Assembly (NCBI RefSeq): GCF_002909375.1
Contig: NZ_PPXD01000026.1
Span: forward strand, 1-64,000
Origin: Cryobacterium zongtaii
GTDB lineage: Bacteria; Actinomycetota; Actinomycetes; Actinomycetales; Microbacteriaceae
Length of the DNA: 64,000 nucleotides
Direction: 5' to 3'
A program made the translations under genes and the position numbers. The notes under the pieces are model-generated. The model had not been told where the DNA came from. It saw nothing but the letters and a program-made list of their open reading frames with translations, and did not search any database. This document shows, piece after piece, positions 43,546-51,201 of this stretch (position 1 is the stretch's first letter; each line of letters starts with the position of its first letter).

Positions 43546-43789
43546 GTATTCAAGAGTGGCGCAAAGCAATCACGCCGTCAACAATTGAATACAAACAAGC
43601 GGTCCAACGAAGCCGTGTCCACGAAGCCACTGGCGCGAGCTGAGCGGCACCCATTCGCCGACCGGATCCGCCTGCCGGTACGGGAAACCGGATCGACCCC
43701 AACCTGTGGCGACCTCTGATCATGAACATCCGGCGCTTCTACGGCCTCGGCCCGGAAGTTCACCAATCTCGCCTCGCTGATACAAGCCC
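43546..43789. other. Intergenic region upstream of the ROK gene
   Basis: This presumably holds the promoter of the ROK gene. TTGACG occurs on the minus strand shortly upstream, but no clean -10 partner was found. Confidence 0.35.
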
Positions 43790-44035
43790 ATGGGGCGGAG
43801 AAGGTTAGGGGATATTGGCAGGCGGATCGGTCTGATTCGCTGGACCCAAATCGGCGAGGCTTGCGTGCCGGAGATGGTGGCGGGCGTCGTTGTCAAACAC
43901 GCGGACGGGGTCTGGCACCTCGATTCGAGTGGCGAGACTCGTGCACTGAATGAGTCCGACTGGACTATGTACGAGCCCAAACGCACCCCGTTCGCCTGGG
44001 GTGCCATGGGGCAGGCCGCACCCGACGATAGATAA
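43790..44035 (+). CDS. Doubtful small hypothetical protein
   Basis: An 81-residue frame from ATG 43790. The second half (VVVKHADGVWHLDSSGETRAL, then DWTMYEPKRTPFAWG) reads like real protein with alternating strands and aromatic residues, but the N-terminus is Arg-rich and no ribosome site is evident. GTG or ATG starts near 43862-43868 are possible. It lies in a region of gene relics and may be the remnant of a larger gene. Confidence 0.3.
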   Translation: MGRRRLGDIGRRIGLIRWTQIGEACVPEMVAGVVVKHADGVWHLDSSGETRALNESDWTMYEPKRTPFAWGAMGQAAPDDR

Positions 44036-44393
44036 GTCCGGTAGGGATCCCCTCGCGGACGGCTACTCCTTCCCTGAAAAGTGCTGCTTGCGGCCATTCA
44101 GCGCCAGGAGAATCTTGCCTTGGGGATCAATCAACGCATTCTTGCGGAACCTGATTTGCGTTCATCCTGCAATATTGGAGCAACGACGCGAATTCTCGCC
44201 GCAGCGGCGCATGTAAGCATTCGACCATCTCCAGCACTATTTTCCCGCCCGCTCGGACCTCCTGCAGGCCGTGCTAAAGCGCGTGCTTCACCGATCCTTG
44301 GCGTGAATGCGGGAAACCACCGGGATTGACCTGGACGCCGGCAGCAATGGCCCGTGTCACACACTGCCAGTAACAGGCTCGACGCCGCCATCA

Positions 44394-44504
44394 TGCAACA
44401 GCAAACCGATCCCACCGTCGTGCGCCTGTACGTGGAAATATGGGCGATGGCCGCTTAGGGCGAAGAGATCGCCGCGGTGCTCCGGGAGTTCTACAGCGAG
44501 TAGG
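44394..44504 (+). pseudogene. TetR C-terminal relic
   Basis: The frame reads TDPTVVRLYVEIWAMAA, a stop, then GEEIAAVLREFY. This resembles the ligand-domain helices of TetR proteins (elwa-aardpel-aal-ely). No DNA-binding domain is found upstream. The match is short. Confidence 0.35.
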
Positions 44505-44514
44505 CATCTGCTCA

Positions 44515-44860
44515 ACTTGGGGCCTTGAACATGTTCAGCATCCACGTGGGTGACCTGGCCCCCACCGATGTCGCTGATGCACAGACCTTGGCCGACGTTG
44601 GCACCATTGGGCTACTGCAGGAGCGAGGAGCAGAGAGAAGGGACTCATCGCGGCACAGTTGCAACACGCCCTTAACTCCCGAATTCTGATCGAGCACGCG
44701 AAGGGCGTTGTAGTAGAAAGCGCTGAGCCAGCCATGGACGAAGCATTCGTGGCTTTGCGGAAAACATGCGCGCCACCACAGGCTCACCCTCATCACCGTG
44801 GCCACCGCGGTTATCGACCGCAGCATCGGGCCGAAAGGCGAAGCCGGCTCACACGTCAGA
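44515..44860 (+). pseudogene. GAF-ANTAR regulator relic
   Basis: One frame gives the end of a GAF domain (ALNMFSIHVGDLAPTDVADAQ then LADVGTIGLLQERGAE). A shifted frame gives the ANTAR start (LQHALNSRILIEHAKGVV, MDEAFVALRK), and a further shift near 44765 gives the ANTAR end (ARHHRLTLITVATAVIDRS). Order and spacing match the GAF-ANTAR proteins at 35507-36230 and 53723-54436. At least two frameshifts and a missing N-terminal half make it non-functional. Confidence 0.75.
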
Positions 44861-44981
44861 ATCCTGCACGGCGAAATGGTTGTGTCCCTGATGACGACAA
44901 GAACTGACTCATGGGCATTCTCCGCCGTAGGGTCTAACGGACCTCGCACGGCTTGCATCGGCCATCTCGCTCGCCGGGCAA

Positions 44982-45680
44982 TTAGCCTCGAGAATATTGG
45001 GAGAGCTCCGGTCCCGGATGAAGCACCGCGTTGACGACAGCACGGATAGCGAACTCACTGGCCTCGGCGAGCTCGATCTCCTGCGGGTGCAGGAGCCATT
45101 GCAGTTGTAACCCGTCCATTACGGCCAGAATACTGGCTGAGGCAGGACCAATCATCGCAGTCTCCGTGACGCCCTCCTGCAAGCACAACACTTGAAAGGC
45201 GTCGGCGACTTGGCCTCGTAGCGTCGAATACCGACTCTCGAAGTAGGGGCGTGCCGGGTGATCATCGGTGACGGACTCGGCCGAAAGTACTGTGTAGACC
45301 TGCACCACACCAGCGCGGCGCGAGTTCACGAGGGCCGTGCGCACCAGGTGCAAGAACAGGTCCGGCCCTCCTGGGATGTGCTGCTCGTCGAGATCGGCGA
45401 CGTCTGTGTGGTCGCGGTAGGTGAGCATCTCAAGCAGCAAATTTTGCTTGGACCCGAAGTGATGAAGCACTCCGGCGTGGGTTAGATCCACCTGGTCGGC
45501 TATGTCGGCAAGGGTGCCGTTCGCGTAGCCCTTATTGCCGAAGATGTCGATGGCAGCGTCGAGGATCCTCTTGCGCTTACGCAGCGTCGCTGGGCGAGTG
45601 CGCGGCGAGATGCTCTGGACGTCGTGTGTCACGGTGCCCCCTTCAGCGGCGACGATGAAGTCTGAATTGTTACTTGTCAT
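44982..45680 (-). CDS. TetR-family regulator of the beta-glucoside operon
   Basis: The 232-residue protein has an extra N-terminal tail (about 30 residues), then a TetR helix-turn-helix (LRKRKRILDAAIDIFGNKGY, TLADIADQVDLTHAGVLHHFGS) and a helical ligand domain. It is divergent from the beta-glucoside uptake operon, and two related inverted repeats lie in the gap, one directly upstream of its own ATG. It therefore probably represses both itself and the operon, with an imported sugar as inducer. Confidence 0.9.
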   Translation of the reverse strand: MTSNNSDFIVAAEGGTVTHDVQSISPRTRPATLRKRKRILDAAIDIFGNKGYANGTLADIADQVDLTHAGVLHHFGSKQNLLLEMLTYRDHTDVADLDEQHIPGGPDLFLHLVRTALVNSRRAGVVQVYTVLSAESVTDDHPARPYFESRYSTLRGQVADAFQVLCLQEGVTETAMIGPASASILAVMDGLQLQWLLHPQEIELAEASEFAIRAVVNAVLHPGPELSQYSRG

Positions 45681-45686
45681 TATTAC

Positions 45687-45700
45687 CTACCTGTTGGTAG
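45687..45700. promoter_or_regulatory. TetR operator O1
   Basis: CTACC-TGTT-GGTAG is a perfect 5-4-5 inverted repeat within TTACCTACCTGTTGGTAG, a few bases upstream of the tetR-type ATG. It shares the core TAC-TAC-TG-TGGTA with O2. Confidence 0.65.
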
Positions 45701-45715
45701 CCTACGCAGAAGATC

Positions 45716-45733
45716 ACTTACCAGCAAGTAAGT
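45716..45733. promoter_or_regulatory. TetR operator O2
   Basis: ACTTAC-CAGCAA-GTAAGT is a perfect 6-6-6 inverted repeat, 49 bases before the binding-protein ATG. Read on the minus strand it resembles O1, so both may bind the same regulator. Confidence 0.65.
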
Positions 45734-45782
45734 AATTGCGAAGAGCGCACCGATGACGGTGCTGCATCACAAAGGAGAAGCA

Positions 45783-47438
45783 ATGAGGCTTAGAACAACC
45801 TTTATCGGCGCTGGACTGGTGGCGGCTCTCGCCCTCACCGGCTGCACCGGAGGCGCCGCCCCCAGCCCACAGCCTGAGGCCGGGGCAGCACTGACCATCG
45901 CGAAGCCAGACGGCGCCATCGCCACGGAGTCGAATAACCCCTGGGTCGGTGATTCGTCCGCGAACAAGCTTGGCTATAAAAACGTCATCTTTGAACCCCT
46001 CGCCATGGTGAACCTCGTCGGCGAGAACGAGACCACCCCCTGGCTGGCAGAAAAAGTCGAATGGAATGACGACTACACCCAGCTCACCGTTACCCCGCGC
46101 ACCGGGGTGACCTGGAGCGACGGTGAGGAGTTCACCGCCGATGACATCGTCTTCTCCTTCAACCTAATCCGAAACACTCCCGCGCTGGACACGGGCAACT
46201 TGCAGCTGACTGACGTTGTGAAGGACGGCGAGAACGTGGTCCTCACCTTCGCTGAGTCGAAGTTCGTCAAGCAGGCGCAGGTGTTGCACATCCCGATGGT
46301 CCCTGAGCACGTTTGGGCCGACATCGCCGACCCCACTACGGAGACCAACCCCGAACCCGTCGGTACCGGTCCGTACACGCTGGACAGCTTCAGCAGCCAG
46401 TCAGTCACGTTGCAGGCCCGTGACGACTACTGGGGCGGCGAGCTCGCCGTGCCGACTCTGTACTACGTCTCGTACAACGACAACACGGCGCTGACCACAG
46501 CACTCGCGAAGGGCGATGCCGACTGGGCGCAGGCGTTCATCCCCAACGTGCAGAGCGCGTTTGTAGACAAGGACCCTGAGCACAACAAATTCTGGGCCGC
46601 GAACGTCATGGCGCCCGACGTCCTCTTCCTCAACCACCAGCAGAAGCCGTTCAACGATCTCGCCTTCCGCCAGGCGGTCAACATCGTCATCGACCGTGCT
46701 GCGCACACCGAGATCGCCCGAGAGAAGGCCGGCCCCGAACTATCGTCGGTTACCGGCCTGCCGACTCCCGTCGGCGAGCAGTACATCGCTCCCGAGTACC
46801 AGGGCGAAGAACTCGCCATGGATGTCGAGGCCGCTCGCGAGATTCTCACCGACGCGGGATACACCTGGGCCAAGGACGCCCTGATCGACCCCGATGGCGA
46901 GCCTGTTTCGTTCACCCTCGAGGTCCCGCAGGGCTGGAACGACTACGTCACCGGCATTAGCCTCATCGCCGACCAGGTCACGAAGACCCTCGGCGCCGAC
47001 GCGAAGGTGAACACGCCGGACGCCGACACATGGTGGGCGAACAAGCGCTCGGGAAACTTCGACGCCATCATGCACTGGACCGACAGCGGCACGACGCCGT
47101 ACGACCTCTACTCCGACACAATGGACGGACGCTGGTTGCTGACGGGCGAGAACGTGGACTACAACTTCGGTCGCTACGACAACCCTCGTGCCACCGAGCT
47201 GCTGAACACGTACGCGACCGCGGCAACCGACGAGGAGCGCACCGCAGCGCTTGAAGAGATCCAGAAGGTGTTCGTCGAGGACGTGCCGGTAATCCCGGTC
47301 GGCACTCACCCGGTGCTGGGTGAGTACAACACCCGCAATTACGTGGGCTGGCCAAGTGAGGAGGATCAGTACGCGACAGCTGACCCTGTGCAGGTCACCG
47401 TCCCGCTGATCCTCACGAAGCTGACACCGGCCGAGTAG
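45783..47438 (+). CDS. Family 5 (Opp/Dpp-type) substrate-binding lipoprotein
   Basis: ATG 45783 has AAAGGAG upstream and gives 551 residues. The lipobox LTGC (Cys19) follows a short hydrophobic signal. The mature protein has the family 5 pattern: YKNVIFEPLAMV, LAEKVEWNDDYTQLTVTPR, VTWSDGEEFTADDIVFSF, GTGPYTL and FRQAVNIVIDR. Although the family is named for peptides, actinobacterial and thermophile members often bind beta-glucosides and cellobiose-type sugars. The GH3 enzyme at the end of the operon points to that role here. Confidence 0.9.
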   Translation: MRLRTTFIGAGLVAALALTGCTGGAAPSPQPEAGAALTIAKPDGAIATESNNPWVGDSSANKLGYKNVIFEPLAMVNLVGENETTPWLAEKVEWNDDYTQLTVTPRTGVTWSDGEEFTADDIVFSFNLIRNTPALDTGNLQLTDVVKDGENVVLTFAESKFVKQAQVLHIPMVPEHVWADIADPTTETNPEPVGTGPYTLDSFSSQSVTLQARDDYWGGELAVPTLYYVSYNDNTALTTALAKGDADWAQAFIPNVQSAFVDKDPEHNKFWAANVMAPDVLFLNHQQKPFNDLAFRQAVNIVIDRAAHTEIAREKAGPELSSVTGLPTPVGEQYIAPEYQGEELAMDVEAAREILTDAGYTWAKDALIDPDGEPVSFTLEVPQGWNDYVTGISLIADQVTKTLGADAKVNTPDADTWWANKRSGNFDAIMHWTDSGTTPYDLYSDTMDGRWLLTGENVDYNFGRYDNPRATELLNTYATAATDEERTAALEEIQKVFVEDVPVIPVGTHPVLGEYNTRNYVGWPSEEDQYATADPVQVTVPLILTKLTPAE

Positions 47439-47450
47439 TTCGAATCGAAG

Positions 47451-47480
47451 GAGGGGCGGATGCGACAGCATCCGACCCTC
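47451..47480 (+). terminator. Intercistronic hairpin between binding protein and ATPase
   Basis: GAGGGGCGGATGC and GCATCCGACCCTC pair with one mismatch across GACA. It lies 12 bases after the binding-protein stop. It may protect or attenuate the mRNA so that binding protein is made in excess of the membrane parts. Confidence 0.55.
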
Positions 47481-47512
47481 CTGCGCCGACCCTCACGAAA
47501 GCGACGAAACCC

Positions 47513-48337
47513 ATGCCAGACCCCCTGCTCAGCGTGCACGACTTCTCCATCGTGTACGACGTCGATCCGCCCGTCGAGGCAGTGAAGAACGTCACCCTCG
47601 AACTGCAGCGCGGCGAGATCCTCGGACTCGCCGGCGAGAGCGGATGCGGCAAGACCACCCTTGCCTACGGCCTGCAGCGCCTGCTGCGTGCACCCGCGGT
47701 TATCACCAGCGGAAGCGTTACCTTCCACGACGCCTCCGGTGTTGACATCGACGTCAACGCGCTCGACATCGAAGAGATGCGACGCTTCCGTTGGGACAAA
47801 ATCTCTATGGTGTTCCAGGGGGCGATGAACGCGCTCAACCCTGTCACCACGATCGGCGCACAACTCGACGACGTGTTCCAGGTTCACCGTCCCGACCTCA
47901 ACCGGCGCGAACGCCGCGCCGCGTGCGAGGAGCTGCTCGAGCTCGTCGCCGTGGGGCGCGAGCGCATCCGTTCCTATCCGCACGAGCTCTCCGGCGGCAT
48001 GCGCCAACGCGTGATGATCGCGATGGCGCTCGCTCTGCGCCCTCAGCTCATGGTCATGGACGAGCCGACCACGGCACTGGATGTACTCGTGCAACGCGAA
48101 ATCCTGCGCCAGATCTCGCAGCTGCGCCACGAGTTCGGCTTCTCGGTGATCTTCATCACCCACGACCTCCCTCTGCTGCTGGAGATCAGCGACCGCATCG
48201 CGGTAATGCGCAACGGAGAGATCATCGAACTCGCACCCGCGCGCGAGCTCTGGGAGCAACCGCAACATGAGTACACCAAGACGCTGCTGGCGTCGTTTCC
48301 CCGCCTAACCGGCGAGAGGGGAGTGTTGGTCCGATGA
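47513..48337 (+). CDS. Opp/Dpp-type ABC ATPase (DppD-like)
   Basis: The 274-residue ATPase has Walker A GESGCGKTT (about 43-51), the Q-loop FQGAMNALNPVTT typical of the Opp family, signature LSGGMRQRV and LMVMDEPTTALD. It lacks the C-terminal oligopeptide extension of longer OppD proteins. It overlaps the second ATPase by ATGA. It pairs with that protein to power uptake of the sugar bound by the protein at 45783. Confidence 0.92.
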   Translation: MPDPLLSVHDFSIVYDVDPPVEAVKNVTLELQRGEILGLAGESGCGKTTLAYGLQRLLRAPAVITSGSVTFHDASGVDIDVNALDIEEMRRFRWDKISMVFQGAMNALNPVTTIGAQLDDVFQVHRPDLNRRERRAACEELLELVAVGRERIRSYPHELSGGMRQRVMIAMALALRPQLMVMDEPTTALDVLVQREILRQISQLRHEFGFSVIFITHDLPLLLEISDRIAVMRNGEIIELAPARELWEQPQHEYTKTLLASFPRLTGERGVLVR

Positions 48338-49146
48338 CCACACTCGAGTTTGTGAACGTTTCCAAACGCTACCGGGTGCGCGGAGCACCGTCGATGCTCG
48401 CCCTCGACGACGTCAGTTTCACCCTGCACGACCGCGAGACCATTGCCCTGGTCGGCCAGTCCGGCAGCGGCAAGTCGACCATCGCGAAGATCCTGACCCA
48501 GCTGGAGACACCGACCAGCGGCGAGGTTCTGTTGAACGGCAAGCCGATCCCGCGCCACGGACGAGGCCTCCGCAGCTACCGCCAGACGTTGCGGATGATC
48601 TTCCAGGATCCCTTCGCTTCGCTCAACCCGTACCACTCAATCCGCTACCACATCGAACGCCCACTGCGGCTGGACAACGTCGTCCCCAAAGCCGAAACCG
48701 AGAGAGAGGTCAGACGTCTCCTGGAGCGGGTACGCCTGGACGCGGATTCGGTCATCGACCGCCGCCCGCACGAGCTTTCCGGCGGACAACGCCAACGAGT
48801 CGCGATCGCCCGAGCGCTTGCGTCCCGGCCGTCGCTGCTCGTGGCCGATGAACCGGTGTCGATGCTGGACGTGTCGATCCGCCTCGGTGTGCTGAACCTT
48901 CTCGCCGACCTGCAGAGAGAAGAGGGCCTGGGTGTGCTCTACATCACCCACGACCTCGCCACCGCGCGGCACTTCAGCGACCAGATTATGGTGCTGCACC
49001 ACGGTCGCGTGGTCGAGCACGGTTCAGCCGACGACGTTATCCTGAACCCCCAGCACGAATACACCCGGGAGCTCCGATCGGCGTCGCCCGACCCGGAGAA
49101 GCACTTCGCGACGACATCGGCCCACCCCCAGGGCGGTGTCGCATGA
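48334..49146 (+). CDS. Opp/Dpp-type ABC ATPase (DppF-like)
   Basis: The 270-residue ATPase has Walker A GQSGSGKST, Q-loop FQDPFASLNPYHSI, signature LSGGQRQRV and LVADEPVSMLD. The last motif, with DEPVSMLD, is common in OppF/DppF subunits. ATGA overlaps on both sides show tight coupling with the other ATPase and the first permease. Confidence 0.92.
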   Translation: MTTLEFVNVSKRYRVRGAPSMLALDDVSFTLHDRETIALVGQSGSGKSTIAKILTQLETPTSGEVLLNGKPIPRHGRGLRSYRQTLRMIFQDPFASLNPYHSIRYHIERPLRLDNVVPKAETEREVRRLLERVRLDADSVIDRRPHELSGGQRQRVAIARALASRPSLLVADEPVSMLDVSIRLGVLNLLADLQREEGLGVLYITHDLATARHFSDQIMVLHHGRVVEHGSADDVILNPQHEYTRELRSASPDPEKHFATTSAHPQGGVA

Positions 49147-50138
49147 AGATCCCAGTCCGCTTCATCGCCAGCCGTTCCGCGTTCTACCTGTTCACGGCGT
49201 TCGCGGCGATCACCATCAATTTCTTCCTGCCGCGCATGATGGCGGGTGACCCCGTCACCGCGTACATGCAGCGGAACGCCGGGCAGATCACCCCGGAAGC
49301 CGAGCGGTCGCTGCGCATCCTCTTTGGCCTCGACCAGGACAGCAGCGTCTGGGAGCAGTACTCGGACTACTGGCAACTGTTGTTCAGCGGCGACCTCGGA
49401 CGCTCCTTCTCCAACGGCCTCGCCCCCGTCGGTGACGTCATCTCCTCAGCTCTGCCATGGACGCTCGGGCTTGTCGGGATCGCCACGATCGTGTCATTCG
49501 TGCTCGGCACCGCAACTGGCGCCCTGATCGGCTGGCGTCGGGGAAGCAAGGCAGACGTGATCGTCCCGATTTCGACCTTTTTTAGCACGGTGCCGTACTT
49601 CTGGCTCGGACTGATCGCGATCGCGGTCTTCTCGTCCACCCTCGGTTGGTTTCCCGCCTCGCACGCTTACGACAAAGGCTCGTCGCCCGAGTTCACGGCC
49701 GACTTCATTGGCCAAGTTATCGCCCACGGCGCATTGCCGGCGATCACGATCGTCATCGCGTCGCTCGGAGGATGGATCCTCGGCATGCGCAACATGATGC
49801 TTACCGTGCTCGACGAGGACTACATCACCGTGGCACAGGCTAAGGGCATGCCGAACCGTCGCGTGCTCTGGAACTATGCAGCCCGCAATGCGATGCTGCC
49901 GCAGCTGTCCAGCTTCGCGTTATCCATCGGATTTATCGTCGGCGGCACGATTGTGATGGAGATGGTGTTCTCTTATCCCGGCATCGGCAAGCTGCTGCTG
50001 GACGCGACCACCGCGAAGGACTACCCGCTAATGCAAGGCGTGTTCCTCATCATCACGATGGCGGTGCTGTGCGCGAACATCCTCGCAGACGTCGCCTACG
50101 CCATCCTCGATCCCCGCACACGCCAGACGGAGGCCTGA
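49143..50138 (+). CDS. Opp/Dpp-type permease (DppB-like)
   Basis: The 331-residue protein has six hydrophobic helices, an N-terminal RSAFYLFTAFAAITINFFLP helix, the GDLGRSFSNG loop typical of DppB, and the EAA-type coupling loop DEDYITVAQAKGMPNRRVLW before FVVGGTIVMEMVFSYPGIG-like helices. It forms one half of the channel and is followed directly by the second permease. Confidence 0.92.
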   Translation: MKIPVRFIASRSAFYLFTAFAAITINFFLPRMMAGDPVTAYMQRNAGQITPEAERSLRILFGLDQDSSVWEQYSDYWQLLFSGDLGRSFSNGLAPVGDVISSALPWTLGLVGIATIVSFVLGTATGALIGWRRGSKADVIVPISTFFSTVPYFWLGLIAIAVFSSTLGWFPASHAYDKGSSPEFTADFIGQVIAHGALPAITIVIASLGGWILGMRNMMLTVLDEDYITVAQAKGMPNRRVLWNYAARNAMLPQLSSFALSIGFIVGGTIVMEMVFSYPGIGKLLLDATTAKDYPLMQGVFLIITMAVLCANILADVAYAILDPRTRQTEA

Positions 50139-50139
50139 G

Positions 50140-51201
50140 ATGACAACCCCGCTAAACCTCACCAGACCGGCAAGCGCCGGCAGCCCCGAAACGGCGACAT
50201 TGCGTTCGCCGGCAGCGAGCATTCCGCCCAAGGAAAAGACGTTCCTGTCGCAGCTCGCGTCGTCGTTCGCAATGTTCCGCAACCCAAAGTCGCTGACTGG
50301 ACTCGTCATCCTGGGCGTCTTCGTCGCGGTTGCGCTCCTCGGCGACGTCCTAGCTCCGTACGGCGCGCTGGAGAAGGACTTCACGGCGCTACGTCAGGCA
50401 CCGTCCTGGGCCCACCTGCTCGGCACGACGCACATGGGAGAGGACATCCTTAGCCAAATTATCTACGGCACCCGCGGTGTGCTCATCGTTGGGTTCCTGG
50501 CCGGTATCATCGGCACGGCGATCGCCGTGGTCATGGGCGTCGTCGCCGGGTACACCCGGGGCTGGCGCAGCGAGTCGCTGTCCGCGATCACGAACGTGTT
50601 CCTCGTCATACCAGGGCTGCCGCTGATCATTATTGTCGCGTCCCAGTTCGAGAACCCACCGCTCATCCTCATCGCCGCCGTGCTGGCGGCAACCGGCTGG
50701 GCCTGGGGCGCCCGCGTCCTTCGGGCGCAGACGATGTCGCTGCGCAACCGCGACTTCATCCAGGCCGCTCGCGCGAACGGTGAGCCGCTGCATCGCATCA
50801 TCCTCGTGGAAATGCTGCCGAACCTCATGGCGATCATCGCCTCGAGCTTCGTCGGCACCGTCACTGCAGCGGTGCTGGGCCTCACCACTCTCGCCTTCAT
50901 CGGCGTGATCCCCATCACCAACCTGAACTGGGGAACGATCCTGTTCTGGGCTCAGCAGAACGGCGCCTTCCCGGACTTCTGGTGGTGGTACATCCCGGCT
51001 GGACTCTGCATCGCCATCCTCGGCGTCGCACTGTCACTGATCAACTTCGGCATCGATGAGTACGTCAACCCACGCCTGCGTTCGGCAGGCGAGCGTGCCC
51101 GGGCGATGAAAAAGAAGGGTCTCGACATCAACGAGACGATGACCATCGTGCGCACCATGACCAAGACTTCGACACCGAGTAAGCAAGAGGGCCCGAAATG
51201 A
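50140..51201 (+). CDS. Opp/Dpp-type permease (DppC-like)
   Basis: The 353-residue protein has a cytoplasmic N-terminal tail (about 45 residues), the DppC-like LGTTHMGEDILSQIIYGTR loop, six helices, and the coupling loop RNRDFIQAARANGEPLHRII. The tail after the last helix (about 40 residues) is charged. The stop overlaps the GH3 start as ATGA, so transport and hydrolysis are translationally linked. Confidence 0.92.
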   Translation: MTTPLNLTRPASAGSPETATLRSPAASIPPKEKTFLSQLASSFAMFRNPKSLTGLVILGVFVAVALLGDVLAPYGALEKDFTALRQAPSWAHLLGTTHMGEDILSQIIYGTRGVLIVGFLAGIIGTAIAVVMGVVAGYTRGWRSESLSAITNVFLVIPGLPLIIIVASQFENPPLILIAAVLAATGWAWGARVLRAQTMSLRNRDFIQAARANGEPLHRIILVEMLPNLMAIIASSFVGTVTAAVLGLTTLAFIGVIPITNLNWGTILFWAQQNGAFPDFWWWYIPAGLCIAILGVALSLINFGIDEYVNPRLRSAGERARAMKKKGLDINETMTIVRTMTKTSTPSKQEGPK

